Shown: positions 9,033 to 17,393, numbered from the stretch's first letter. The stretch: 64,000 bases of DNA from Candidatus Dojkabacteria bacterium (GCA_016932785.1 JAFGCJ010000003.1:107677-171676); one strand, 5' to 3'. Made by a program: numbers and translations. The notes: a model not told the origin generated them from the letters alone.

Positions 9033-10013
9033 CTAATTAGAAGAACTTTGCCATTGTCGAAAAAGATGGTCGATATTTTCTCGTAGCTGCTCAAGCGGAT
9101 GGTAATATAGCTTTGGACTATCTTGTACTTCGGTGCGGATTCTCTCCCAGTTAGCCTCGACGGTCTCTCTGAAGAGCAAGAGATTACTCTTACTTGCAGT
9201 CACAACTCTCTCAAGACTACCGGGTTCCCCGGATACTTTGATAGAATCAAGTCCGTTTTCCCTGAGCCACCTTACAAGATCTGCTTTATCCATAAAATAA
9301 GGATAGAACTCTTTAAAATATTCGTCATTTGTGCCCAGAGGTCCTTCTGTCGGATTATTTCCCTCCCAATCTAGGCCTATACCATGAATTTCCTGAAACT
9401 CCAGACCCATCCTTTGTAGCGCTATAGCAAGTTTTGGTTTCATCATTGCTACACCAATAGTAGAACCCTTGTCTAGTCCCCAAGATATACACGCCCTCAT
9501 TAGTTGCAAGAAAGTAGGGAGCATCTTTGGATTCCCAATTCCGGAAGCAGATACAAGTCCCTTGAATTCTATGTATTCTTCAGGAGATATACCAAGGATT
9601 TCTGCTAATCTACGTCCATCTTCCCCCACAGTAAGGTATGATGCCTCAGTATTGGCAGTGCTACCAGTAGTTTCCCCTCCCCAGGCTGCGGTCATTGTAG
9701 ATTCAATATATCTTGATCCTTGATCGCCGAATATTGTTGATAGAAATACCTGAGACTTTCCGTGGTTTTCTAGAAGACTTTCTTTTCTGAAATCAGCTGC
9801 ACCATGCTCTCGGTAACCCTCGGTTAAAAGGTATAGCACGGGTTCAAGTACTGCTGGATCGGAGGTTAGTGCCTGGGCATCAACACGAATATTACCGCCA
9901 TTATTTGCGATTATGACAGGTGCTTGATAGTAGTTTAATTCTGCGTCTTTTTCTCCAGTCCCGCCTTGAGGTTCTACTACTAAATTTGAAATGCTTACAA
10001 CGACAGGTGACAT
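9033..10013 (-). CDS. GNAT / N-acyl amino acid synthase-like protein
   Basis: Predicted 326 residues. Residues about 150-210 look like the core of the autoinducer-synthase/FeeM-type acyltransferase fold: YIEFKGLVSA strand, then a helix (FLQLMRACISWGLDKG), a strand (TIGVAM), and PKLAIALQRMGLEFQEI, which matches the common 'p...l.r.G..f..i' ending of GNAT folds. Flanking regions are unassigned. If the assignment is right it would transfer an acyl group from an acyl carrier or CoA to an amine. It is the first gene of a two-gene minus-strand operon with the E1-like enzyme, and the pairing suggests a small-molecule or peptide modification pathway. Fold assignment is by eye and moderate. Confidence 0.55.
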   Translation of the reverse strand: MSPVVVSISNLVVEPQGGTGEKDAELNYYQAPVIIANNGGNIRVDAQALTSDPAVLEPVLYLLTEGYREHGAADFRKESLLENHGKSQVFLSTIFGDQGSRYIESTMTAAWGGETTGSTANTEASYLTVGEDGRRLAEILGISPEEYIEFKGLVSASGIGNPKMLPTFLQLMRACISWGLDKGSTIGVAMMKPKLAIALQRMGLEFQEIHGIGLDWEGNNPTEGPLGTNDEYFKEFYPYFMDKADLVRWLRENGLDSIKVSGEPGSLERVVTASKSNLLLFRETVEANWERIRTEVQDSPKLYYHPLEQLRENIDHLFRQWQSSSN

Positions 10014-10185
10014 TAAATTTGTAATAAAATTACAAAACTACACAAATCCTCCAATGGTTGGAAGGTTTGATGACTACTAAATAATTTTATCAACGACGTG
10101 ATAATAAGTCAATATATTATAGGGTTTTTGGTGTTTTATAACTCGCAAAGATATTGATCAACAGAGTTATGCAGTTTTTGAAAGT

Positions 10186-10229
10186 GAATCCATACGCACT
10201 TGGGTGGGACAGAGAGTGCGTATGGATTC
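10186..10229. repeat. Perfect 15-bp inverted repeat
   Basis: GAATCCATACGCACT (10186-10200) and AGTGCGTATGGATTC (10215-10229) pair perfectly around a 14-base loop. It lies just downstream of the small membrane-protein gene on the minus strand, so it may terminate that transcript, although no T-tract follows on either strand. It could equally be a protein-binding palindrome. Confidence 0.6.
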
Positions 10230-10252
10230 TATTGTGGTTTGGGTCTTTGTGG

Positions 10253-10486
10253 CTAACTCTTGAACAGTAGCAGAATGAGCATACATAATATGACAAGAAG
10301 TGCCAAAGGCCCCAGGACAACGAAAGCTATGCCCCCAATCAAAAGGTACCTTGCAACTTTGTGGGCCTTCTTTGAACGGAATAGACATGATAAGACGATC
10401 GTAAATATGCCTATACCGACAAAGTACATCCACCCCACCGTAATTAAGACACAGATTGCTTGAAAGAACTCGGATGTTGATTCCAT
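10253..10486 (-). CDS. Small membrane protein with two to three TM helices
   Basis: Predicted 77 residues. A short polar N terminus (MESTSEFFQ) is followed by a hydrophobic helix (about 10-35), a basic loop (FRSKKAHKVAR) and a second long hydrophobic segment (about 45-75). The start is supported by one of the best ribosome binding sites in the window, AGGAGGTGA ending six bases before the ATG. I recognise no family. It stands alone between the E1-like operon and dnaA, with a perfect hairpin directly downstream. Confidence 0.65.
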   Translation of the reverse strand: MESTSEFFQAICVLITVGWMYFVGIGIFTIVLSCLFRSKKAHKVARYLLIGGIAFVVLGPLALLVILCMLILLLFKS

Positions 10487-10683
10487 CTAAATCACCTCCT
10501 CGTGTGGGTTGTCATCCTATAGTAATTATATCTAAAACTGGATTGAATGTCGATTCGATAGGTTGAAAAATTGAAGATTAAGGACTCTTCTGCCATGAAT
10601 TAAAAGTGATAGTGGTGTTTATATAACTGGATTATGTCTGATAAAAGATAACATTGAGTTGGCATCAAACTGTTATTTATTCC

Positions 10684-12114
10684 CTACCTTAACCCCTTAA
10701 CCCTACCCTTGAATCCCTCATCCTCCTCCATCCTCTCCTCTACCCTCTCTATAGCATGTAAAACAGTAGTATGATCGCTCCGGTTTAGTTCTTTGGCGAC
10801 CTGCTCTAATGGCAGTTCTAGTTCTGTCCGTAATAAATACATACATACCTGACGGGGAAGAACAATCTCGGCGGTCCTCCGTTTCCCGCGGACATCTCTC
10901 ACAGAAGCATTGAACTCTTTACATACGGCGCGGATAATTTCTCTTGGGCTTACCCTTTTCCGTTTGCTTTCTGCATCTATCTCGAGTATCTTGGCTACCT
11001 CATCTTCTGTTGGAACAACACCACCGTATTTCACGTGTGTTGCTACTCTAATCAGAGATCCTTCCAACTCGCGGATATTCTCCTCGAAAGATTTTGCGAT
11101 GAAGGTTAGTAAATTCTCTGGAAGGACTATGCCCTTTTCTTCTGCTTTCTGTTTAATAATTGCGATCCGTAGCTCATAGTCAGGTTCGTTTATGTCCGCT
11201 ACCATTCCGCCTCTGAAGCGTGACTTCAATCTGTCTGTCAGCCCGTCTATTTGCTCAGGCGGTCTGTCTGATGCGAGTATTATCTGTTTGTTTGCCTGAT
11301 ATAAAGTATTGAATGTGTGGAAAAGCTCTTTCTGGGCAGCTTCCCAGCTTGAGATGAATTGGATGTCGTCGATGATAAGGGTGTCCAGCTGTCTATAGTT
11401 CTGTCTAAATTCAATAGTACGATCGTTCCTTATGGCCTCGACCATCTCGTTTAAAAATGTTTCACTAGGGCAGTATTGTACTTTTCGGTTGGGGTCTTTA
11501 TTTAAGATTCGGTTTCCGATTGCTTGAATGAGGTGTGTCTTTCCGAGACCGACTCCTCCGTATACAAAGAATGGGTTGTATGCCCGACCTGGATTGTCTG
11601 CGACTGCTTCAGATGCCGCGTGGGCAAGTTTATTTGAGTCACCGACTACAAAATTTTCGAATAGATAGCTTGGATTTAGTGCTCCTTTTTGCTGTGCTTC
11701 TTCAACTAGGTTCTGGTGGGTGTAGCTTATATTGAAAATTGGTGCTTCCTCAGGTGAAATCGATAGTCCCTCGTATCTGTTTTCAGTAGATGCAGGTTCT
11801 TTATAGACTCCAGCATCCTCTTCGTTTTCAACTGTGAATATTACTTCGTTGTCGGTTTTAGTTATCGATTGCAGAATAATCTTGATTAGCTTGGTGTGAT
11901 TGGTGTCGAGCCATTCTCGAGCGTAGTTAGAGGGGCATGCCACAGTAGCTATGCCGTTTTCGATTTTAGAAAGATAAGTATTCTTGAACCAAGCTGAAAA
12001 ATTTTGAGGTGAGACCCTGAGTTGGATTTGCTCAAGTGCTATCTTCCAGATTTCTTCGGTATTGACGGTTGGGCTACTTGTTCCTTGTTGGGCGGGTTGA
12101 GGCTCCTGGCTCAT
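10684..12114 (-). CDS. dnaA: Chromosomal replication initiator DnaA
   Basis: Predicted 476 residues. Domain I (about 15-90) has the usual WF..TYL pattern; a variable linker precedes the AAA+ domain with Walker A (GGVGLGKTH), Walker B (LIIDDIQF) and sensor motifs, and the C-terminal domain carries the DnaA signature SDHTTVLHAIERVEE. It binds DnaA boxes and opens the origin. The ATG at 12114 is preferred over an in-frame TTG 12 bases upstream. It is transcribed leftward, divergent from the rpmH operon. A consensus DnaA box lies upstream (12255-12263), so autoregulation is plausible. Confidence 0.97.
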   Translation of the reverse strand: MSQEPQPAQQGTSSPTVNTEEIWKIALEQIQLRVSPQNFSAWFKNTYLSKIENGIATVACPSNYAREWLDTNHTKLIKIILQSITKTDNEVIFTVENEEDAGVYKEPASTENRYEGLSISPEEAPIFNISYTHQNLVEEAQQKGALNPSYLFENFVVGDSNKLAHAASEAVADNPGRAYNPFFVYGGVGLGKTHLIQAIGNRILNKDPNRKVQYCPSETFLNEMVEAIRNDRTIEFRQNYRQLDTLIIDDIQFISSWEAAQKELFHTFNTLYQANKQIILASDRPPEQIDGLTDRLKSRFRGGMVADINEPDYELRIAIIKQKAEEKGIVLPENLLTFIAKSFEENIRELEGSLIRVATHVKYGGVVPTEDEVAKILEIDAESKRKRVSPREIIRAVCKEFNASVRDVRGKRRTAEIVLPRQVCMYLLRTELELPLEQVAKELNRSDHTTVLHAIERVEERMEEDEGFKGRVKGLR

Positions 12115-12176
12115 TTCTTGGTACAAGGTATAAAAATATGATCGGTCTTTAGATTGGGCTAGTTTTTGAATGGTGA

Positions 12177-12213
12177 TGCCAGAAATTTGAGTCGTCTTCC
12201 TTAAGTTCTGGCA
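12177..12213. repeat. Hairpin in the dnaA leader region
   Basis: TGCCAGAA (12177-12184) pairs perfectly with TTCTGGCA (12206-12213), loop 21 bases. It lies 63 bases upstream of the dnaA ATG and could fold in its 5' leader. No terminator T-tract follows on the minus strand. Confidence 0.4.
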
Positions 12214-12254
12214 GTCATTTTTTCAGAAATTCAATGTTCGGGAATCTAACACAA

Positions 12255-12263
12255 TGTGGATAA
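12255..12263. promoter_or_regulatory. Consensus DnaA box upstream of dnaA
   Basis: TGTGGATAA is an exact match to the DnaA box consensus and is the only perfect site I found in the two candidate regions. It stands alone in the 12127-12487 gap, about 140 bases upstream of the dnaA ATG. This suits autoregulation of dnaA better than an origin cluster. Confidence 0.7.
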
Positions 12264-12439
12264 CTTTGCAAACAATACATGAAAAACCTTGTTATTTCAT
12301 TAAAATTTAATATATAGAAAAGAGTCCAGTTGTCATAGAGGACTGGGATCTGTAAAAAAGAACTAGAAGCAGTTGTAGGGTAGAGTTTAGACTGCTGCGT
12401 CTAGGTGTTTATCCCATAGTAATACAGGTGATTCCATAG

Positions 12440-12445
12440 TATAAT
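12440..12445 (+). promoter_or_regulatory. Possible -10 element of the small membrane gene at 12488
   Basis: A perfect TATAAT (12440-12445) lies 43 bases before the GTG start. The -35 position has no good match. The rest of the 12127-12487 gap holds the dnaA leader hairpin and DnaA box, and I see no gene in it. Confidence 0.35.
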
Positions 12446-12487
12446 TATAGATGAGCAAGAAAAACTATATGAAAGGAGGTGATCGAG

Positions 12488-12682
12488 GTGATCACCACTT
12501 TGCTCAGGCCTGTGGGGCTGTTAAGGATCTTGAACAGGGAAGAAGGAGGACAAAAGCAAGATTACGTCTTGATCTCGGCTTGTATTCTTTTGGCATTAGC
12601 GGCGGTTCTTTTAGTCGGCAGATATGTCGGAGAATTTCTTGTTAATCTGCTTGTTGACGTTATAAACTCCTTTGCTCCCTAG
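12488..12682 (+). CDS. Small single-TM protein, possibly Flp-pilin-like
   Basis: Predicted 64 residues. A short N-terminal segment with basic residues (LLRPVGLLRILNREEGGQKQDY) is followed by one long hydrophobic helix (about 29-58). The E-E-G-G-x-x-x-D-Y step before the helix resembles the processing region of Flp-type pilins (G...EY then hydrophobic), but the match is loose and no tad genes are near. The GTG at 12488 was chosen because AGGAGG sits eight bases before it; an in-frame GTG at 12479 overlaps that site. Length and composition also fit a small membrane toxin or accessory subunit, so the call is open. Confidence 0.5.
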   Translation: MITTLLRPVGLLRILNREEGGQKQDYVLISACILLALAAVLLVGRYVGEFLVNLLVDVINSFAP

Positions 12683-12690
12683 AACCATCG

Positions 12691-12732
12691 GCCCGGATGA
12701 CCCGGCATAACGCTTTCATGCTTTGCCGGGCC
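12691..12732. terminator. GC-rich hairpin between the small membrane gene and rpmH
   Basis: CCCGGCA (12701-12707) pairs with TGCCGGG (12724-12730). An alternative partner GGCCCGG lies just upstream (about 12691-12697), so two folds are possible. It follows the stop at 12682 by about 20 bases. There is no T-tract, so its role as a terminator is uncertain. Confidence 0.4.
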
Positions 12733-12816
12733 ATCCTGAACTTCTTACCTTCAATGACCCTCCCGATCCGTAACTCCTTGAGTATTCCTGCCCTATTGTG
12801 ATAAACTTGCGCAGCA

Positions 12817-13002
12817 ATGACAAAGAGAACATATCAACCCAAAAAAGTTAAAACACTTCGCAAGAGAGGATACCGTGCACGTGCATCAACACCTGGAGGT
12901 CGCAATGTACTTAAGCGGAGAAGAACTAAAGGAAGAAAAAAACTTACTGTTAGTGACCGGTACAGACTTATCAAGAAAACCCCAAAGTCGCGAAACAAGT
13001 AA
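12817..13002 (+). CDS. rpmH: 50S ribosomal protein L34, with long C-terminal tail
   Basis: Predicted 61 residues, highly basic. The core MTKRTYQPKKVKTLRKRGYRAR... and the GGRNVLKRRRTKGRKKLTV stretch are diagnostic of L34. The usual bacterial protein has 44-47 residues and ends near LTVS; here about 15 further basic residues follow. It is the first gene of the classic rpmH-rnpA-yidD-yidC-jag order. A weak promoter candidate (TTGAGT at 12778, GATAAA at 12800) lies just upstream, which would give a very short leader. Confidence 0.95.
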   Translation: MTKRTYQPKKVKTLRKRGYRARASTPGGRNVLKRRRTKGRKKLTVSDRYRLIKKTPKSRNK

Positions 13003-13030
13003 GTTTCTTAATAACTGAGGAATAGAGTTA

Positions 13031-13381
13031 ATGCTCCCCAGGCAGAATCGCCTAAAAAATTCATCCGATTTTGATAAAGTCTACAAAAGTGGAAAATACG
13101 CTAAGGGCAAATACGGCAGGCTTGGTATTTATTCCCGTGGAGATGGTCTGCCAAGCAGATTTGGAGTCGTGGTTCCATCAAAATTCGGCAAAGCTGCAAA
13201 ACGCAGTCGTGCCAAAAGACAGGTCAGGGAGATTTTCAAGCAATTACTCGTGCTGTCTCCGTCAGGCTTAGATATTACTTATATTGTTTGGGATCTCGGC
13301 TTTGATTTCTCTTCGCTGGACAAAGAAATGACTGTACTTTTTAATAAATTAATGAAGCAGATCGATAAGGAGAAAAAATGA
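13031..13381 (+). CDS. rnpA: Ribonuclease P protein component
   Basis: Predicted 116 residues, normal for the family. The N terminus MLPRQNRLKNSSDFDKVYKSGK is typical. The RNR motif helix is KRSRAKRQVREIFKQL, in which the usual asparagine of the RNR core is serine. The protein binds the RNase P RNA and helps mature the 5' ends of tRNAs. It follows rpmH by 28 bases, and its stop codon overlaps the yidD start. Confidence 0.95.
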   Translation: MLPRQNRLKNSSDFDKVYKSGKYAKGKYGRLGIYSRGDGLPSRFGVVVPSKFGKAAKRSRAKRQVREIFKQLLVLSPSGLDITYIVWDLGFDFSSLDKEMTVLFNKLMKQIDKEKK

Positions 13382-13620
13382 TGAGGTATGTGCTTATGGG
13401 TTTCGTAAAAGTCTACCAGTTCTTTTTCTCATTTGATCACGGTATGCCGGGTAAAATGTTTCCGGGGAAAAGAGTCTGCAGATTGTACCCGAGCTGTTCG
13501 GAGTATGCTTATGAAGCTCTGAGAAAATACGGTTCTATCAAGGGGACTTTTCTTGCAGTCAAAAGAATTGTAAAATGCGGTCCGTGGACAGAGTTTGGTA
13601 CTCACGATCCTGTACCTTAG
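13378..13620 (+). CDS. yidD: Membrane protein insertion efficiency factor YidD
   Basis: Predicted 80 residues. The family core is clear: CRLYPSCSEYAYEALRKYG followed by the K-R-I-V-K-CGPW block with conserved cysteines. YidD is a small membrane-associated protein that aids YidC-dependent insertion. The ATG overlaps the rnpA stop codon by four bases, indicating translational coupling. The order rnpA-yidD-yidC is standard. Confidence 0.95.
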   Translation: MMRYVLMGFVKVYQFFFSFDHGMPGKMFPGKRVCRLYPSCSEYAYEALRKYGSIKGTFLAVKRIVKCGPWTEFGTHDPVP

Positions 13621-13659
13621 TAAAAGATAGATAAGTATCTTATTTAAATACATAAAAAC

Positions 13660-14484
13660 GTGCTAGCGACTATCTGGAATACTATTTTTTTTGAGCCCAT
13701 TCTTAATGCGCTTCTTATTCTCTATGGATTTCTTGGTGAGAATCTTGGTATAGCAATTATTGTACTTACTGTTGCATTAAGGCTGCTCCTCTTCCCTCTG
13801 ATGAGAAGTCAGCTCGATTCAACACGCAAACTTAGAAAGATACAGCCTCAGCTTGAGAAGATTAGAGAGAAGTATAAGAAAAATCCTCAGAAAATTCAGG
13901 AAGAACAGCTGAAGCTTTATAAGCAAGTTGGCTATAACCCAATGGGGTGTCTTGCCTCTGTTGTACTTCCCTACCCTTTCCTTATCGCAATATATCAGGC
14001 TATCAGGGCTTTTTCGGGTGGCAAAATTGGTTATATCTATCCGTTTGTTAAGAACCTTCTTGATATATCGGGCGATGTAGATATCAATACACGATTTTTA
14101 CTGTGGGATTTATCTAAGGCCTATCTTCCTCTTGCTAAGGAGCATGGCTACTTTACCTTGTGGGTGCTGGCGTATTTGCTTCTTGCTCTTTTAACAGGAC
14201 TGTCTCAGTATTTCTCTGTTGAAATTAATCAGAGGATGACCGGAACAGCTAGTCCAAAGAAGGATGACAAAAAGAAATCGAAGAAAAAGGACGTTCCAAG
14301 TCAGGATATGGGTGCAATGATGAATGAAATGGGTAAGTCCATGAAGTTCACATTTCCGTTAATGACGGTGTTCATTGCTTTGAGTGCTCCAGCGGCTGTC
14401 GCTCTTTACTGGATGGTCCAATCCTGGGTGATGATTGGTATTCAATATGTGTACTATAAATTTAAAAATAATAAAGATGAGTAA
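13660..14484 (+). CDS. yidC: Membrane protein insertase YidC/OxaI type
   Basis: Predicted 274 residues with about five transmembrane helices and no large periplasmic domain, as in Gram-positive-type YidC. The first helix carries the conserved arginine (LTVALRLLLFP) that forms the hydrophilic groove. The cytosolic loop (LDSTRKLRKIQPQLEKIREKY) is the usual coiled hairpin, and a basic Lys-rich loop (about 200-215) precedes the last helices. The start is a GTG at 13660. It inserts membrane proteins with or without SecYEG. The last bases overlap the jag start. Confidence 0.95.
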   Translation: MLATIWNTIFFEPILNALLILYGFLGENLGIAIIVLTVALRLLLFPLMRSQLDSTRKLRKIQPQLEKIREKYKKNPQKIQEEQLKLYKQVGYNPMGCLASVVLPYPFLIAIYQAIRAFSGGKIGYIYPFVKNLLDISGDVDINTRFLLWDLSKAYLPLAKEHGYFTLWVLAYLLLALLTGLSQYFSVEINQRMTGTASPKKDDKKKSKKKDVPSQDMGAMMNEMGKSMKFTFPLMTVFIALSAPAAVALYWMVQSWVMIGIQYVYYKFKNNKDE

Positions 14485-14992
14485 GTCCAAAAAAGAATGG
14501 GACGGTATAGTTAAGCAGACAGGCAAGTTGATGTCTGAGATGTTAAAGACCTTGGATATTGATGCCGAAACCAAGATCGATAAGTCCAGCTACAAAGACC
14601 TAGAGGGTAATGAAGAAGATTTTATTGATGTAAATATTGAGGGTGAGGATCTCGGCGTTTTAATAGGATATATGGGTAAGAATTTGCGGTCGTTTCAGAA
14701 GATTTTCGGTATGATTTTAAATAAGGCCGTTGCAGCTGAGGGAGAAGAGGACAATTTTGTTCGTGTTGTTATCGACGTTTCCGGGTATCGAGATAACAGG
14801 AAAGATTCTCTTGAGGCCATGGCAAATCGGATTCGCGACGAGGTAGTATCCTCTGAAGAGTCTGTTGACCTGCCGCCTATGAGTTCCTTTGAGAGAAGGG
14901 TGATCCATGTTACTTTGAGAGAACATGAAGACGTGACGACTGAGAGTTTTGGTGAGGGTCCTGAAAGACATGTAAGGGTTTCCCCTGCATAG
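14477..14992 (+). CDS. jag: RNA-binding protein Jag (KH-R3H)
   Basis: Predicted 171 residues. The N-terminal part is short, followed by a KH-type domain (LGVLIGYMGKNLRSFQKIFG) and an R3H domain ending in SFERRVIHVTLREH...ERHVRV. Jag-like proteins bind RNA and affect cell elongation in Gram-positive bacteria. The ATG at 14477 overlaps the yidC stop (ATGAGTAA), so the genes are translationally coupled; an upstream in-frame ATG at 14435 would overlap yidC by 50 bases and is rejected. Confidence 0.92.
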   Translation: MSKSKKEWDGIVKQTGKLMSEMLKTLDIDAETKIDKSSYKDLEGNEEDFIDVNIEGEDLGVLIGYMGKNLRSFQKIFGMILNKAVAAEGEEDNFVRVVIDVSGYRDNRKDSLEAMANRIRDEVVSSEESVDLPPMSSFERRVIHVTLREHEDVTTESFGEGPERHVRVSPA

Positions 14993-15022
14993 AGGGCATG
15001 GACCTGATACACTGGTAAGTAA

Positions 15023-16345
15023 ATGAAATTCTTGAAAAATCTTGATAAAAACCGGCTTAGTTTTGTCGCTGTCCTTCTTATCGTTGCAGTCATTCCGTTC
15101 AATATTGTTTATCACTTCGATTCTACATATGCCTATATTGATGGCGCTTTTGTAAACTATCTTGATTTTGTTGTTCATATAATTGATGTGGCCGCTGTCG
15201 TAGCTATTGTATGTATTGTCATAGCCGCAGGATTCTATAAGGATAAAAACTTCTGGCTTGTTATAGGGACAGGACTTGCGGCATTGGTTGTTCACAATCT
15301 GTTTTTCTTGGGTCCTGTAGTTTTATATTTTTCCTTTAGGCTTTTCCTATATTTTGTTTGCGGATTTACCGTATATATGTACATGGCAGGCATAAAATTG
15401 AAGGAAAAAAAGAAGCTGAGAAGATCAATTACTTGGGTTGTCGCTTCTGTTGCAGCGTTTCAGTCGACACTTGGTATTCTGCAGTTTTTTCTAAATCGAT
15501 CTCTTGGACTAGTCAGACTTGGTGAATCCGTAATTCAGGTTGGCGGTTATGACTCGAGCTCGGTATATCTGGTGAATGGGTATCACCTCAGGGCATATGG
15601 AACATTCCCCCACCCAAATATTCTTGGAGGTTTTCTTACAATAGCGCTGATTCCGGTTATCCATACGCTTTCAAAAGAAAGAGGTAGGAGAAAAGTTTTG
15701 TTGGCTTTTCTTCTGTTGGTGATTCTGGTTGGAATTTTACTTACATGGTCAAGGAGTGCCTGGCTGGTTTCGGGTCTGAGTGTAGCCATCTATTTAGGTG
15801 TGAGAATTTATAGAGCCTCGAGGAAATATTTCTGGGTATACCTCTGTGGGGTTTTTGTATTTCTTGGGGTTGTTGGTAGTTGGGTTATGCTAGGCAGTGA
15901 TTTTTTAAGTAGTTCGATTCGTGAACGAGTTGTAAACCAATCCACCGGATCTGATGTCAGTGTGGTAGAAAGGAAAGAGCTTACTTATCGAGCTTTCAAA
16001 ATGATAAAAGAGTCTTGGCTTACCGGTGTCGGGATGGGCAATTTCATTAATGAACTCAGCGATAATCCTGTTTATAAAGGTGGAGGGATACGTTTGATGC
16101 AGCCGGTTCACAACGTATTCTTGCTTGTTATGTCTGAGGTGGGTTTACTTGGAGTGATCCTATTTGCAGGCGTAGGGGTTGTGTGGCGAAAGGTGGTAAG
16201 TTGCGGGAAGTCTCCGAAGGTATGTCCGTTAGATAACACTAAAATTTATGTTGCCATGTCAGTTCTTCTTTTGAGTTTGGTAGATCATTATTTTTGGTCC
16301 TTGCCTCAGGGTTTGGGTCTTATAGTACTAGCTCTACTTATATAG
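15023..16345 (+). CDS. O-antigen ligase/polymerase-like membrane protein
   Basis: Predicted 440 residues with about eleven transmembrane helices. The Wzy_C/O-antigen ligase family is suggested by the HPNILGGFL motif (GTFPHPNILGG), the WSRSAWL motif after the next helices, and a long external loop with VGMGNFINEL and PVHNVFLLVMSEVGLLG. Such enzymes polymerise or transfer lipid-linked glycans on the outer face of the membrane. It follows jag by 30 bases and may be read with it. A glycan role agrees with the WecA-like gene elsewhere in the window. Confidence 0.8.
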   Translation: MKFLKNLDKNRLSFVAVLLIVAVIPFNIVYHFDSTYAYIDGAFVNYLDFVVHIIDVAAVVAIVCIVIAAGFYKDKNFWLVIGTGLAALVVHNLFFLGPVVLYFSFRLFLYFVCGFTVYMYMAGIKLKEKKKLRRSITWVVASVAAFQSTLGILQFFLNRSLGLVRLGESVIQVGGYDSSSVYLVNGYHLRAYGTFPHPNILGGFLTIALIPVIHTLSKERGRRKVLLAFLLLVILVGILLTWSRSAWLVSGLSVAIYLGVRIYRASRKYFWVYLCGVFVFLGVVGSWVMLGSDFLSSSIRERVVNQSTGSDVSVVERKELTYRAFKMIKESWLTGVGMGNFINELSDNPVYKGGGIRLMQPVHNVFLLVMSEVGLLGVILFAGVGVVWRKVVSCGKSPKVCPLDNTKIYVAMSVLLLSLVDHYFWSLPQGLGLIVLALLI

Positions 16346-16465
16346 ACGGCTTTATTCTGTATGGGGGGACTGATTTCTCTAGAGAATATTTTGTGTTGAC
16401 CTGTATTAGCGGAGTTTTCAATTTGGGTGTAAAATAGGCGAAAATAACTTAACTGCAATATTTTG

Positions 16466-17377
16466 ATGGCAGAGAGTAAGAAAACAACCGTTGATATTAA
16501 AGAAGCGTTTAACTCATTTTTTGGTTTGCCTGATTGGAAGAATAGAGTTTTCATGTTGGGGGGGTATGGGCTGGTTGTATTTCTTCTGTTTATAGCTTCG
16601 ACTGTTATGTTCTTTATACCCATACTTGGGTGGCTTATCGGAGGATTATCTCTTTTAATTGTTATAGCCGGGATATTAGTTACTAGTGTTGTTATAACGG
16701 GCTATCGACAAGATCTTGTTGATGCTGCGGCTTCTAGCCGTGACGCTTCGAATGTGAAGTTGTTTTCTTTTGCTCAGGAGCGGTTAAGAAAAGGATTCCA
16801 TCTATGTTTAGCAAGAATTGTCTACTCATTACCTATTATATTCGGATACATAATGATTTATGTTGTCATGATTGGAGCAATAATCTTGACTGATTCCAGT
16901 TCGAGTGACAGCTACGATAACAACTATTATGATAATAATTATTACTACAACAATGATTATGGATATTACGAGGAGGATACTACGACAACCGAAGAGGACG
17001 TGGCGTCGATGATAGCTTTTATCTTTATGTGGGCGGTCAGCATTATTCTAATCCCTATTCAGTTAGTTGTTACTTACATTATCGATCCGACTCTTTTTGC
17101 ACAATACAGTAAATACCAATCCCTTGCTTCACTGTTCAAGCTAAAAGACATGTGGGGATTTTTTAAAAGGAACATCATTAACTATCTTGTTTATTTCGGC
17201 ATAACCCTTGGAATGGCATTTGCTGCGAATTTTGTAGTTATGGCAGCATACGTTTCGGTCATTTTGCTTATTGGAGTGGTTCTTCTTCCTCTCGCGGCTG
17301 CGTTTGCCAGTCTTGTTTTTACGCATGTTCAGGCAAATATGTTGGGGCAGATGGTCGAGATGGACTCTGCCAGCTAA
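16466..17377 (+). CDS. DUF4013-like membrane protein
   Basis: Predicted 303 residues with about five hydrophobic segments. The start at an ATG directly after an in-frame TTG is preferred. The pattern of a glycine-rich paired helix (ILGWLIGGLSLLIVIAGI), the GYRQDLVDAA loop and repeated helix pairs resembles DUF4013 proteins. Between helices lies a low-complexity stretch of Tyr, Asn and Asp residues (about 152-172). Function is unknown; the family is common in small-genome and archaeal lineages. Confidence 0.6.
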   Translation: MAESKKTTVDIKEAFNSFFGLPDWKNRVFMLGGYGLVVFLLFIASTVMFFIPILGWLIGGLSLLIVIAGILVTSVVITGYRQDLVDAAASSRDASNVKLFSFAQERLRKGFHLCLARIVYSLPIIFGYIMIYVVMIGAIILTDSSSSDSYDNNYYDNNYYYNNDYGYYEEDTTTTEEDVASMIAFIFMWAVSIILIPIQLVVTYIIDPTLFAQYSKYQSLASLFKLKDMWGFFKRNIINYLVYFGITLGMAFAANFVVMAAYVSVILLIGVVLLPLAAAFASLVFTHVQANMLGQMVEMDSAS

Positions 17378-17393
17378 CCCTTGTGGGGCAGTA

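Noticed and set aside
12451..12645. Second reading frame over the small membrane gene
   Set aside because: Overlaps the frame with the good ribosome binding site and membrane helix; composition looks random.
12127..12816. Origin in the dnaA-rpmH gap
   Set aside because: Only one DnaA box is present and the composition switch lies near 5 kb, not here.
14435..14476. Longer jag start at 14435
   Set aside because: It would overlap yidC by 50 bases; the ATG at 14477 gives the usual short coupling overlap and a family-typical N terminus.
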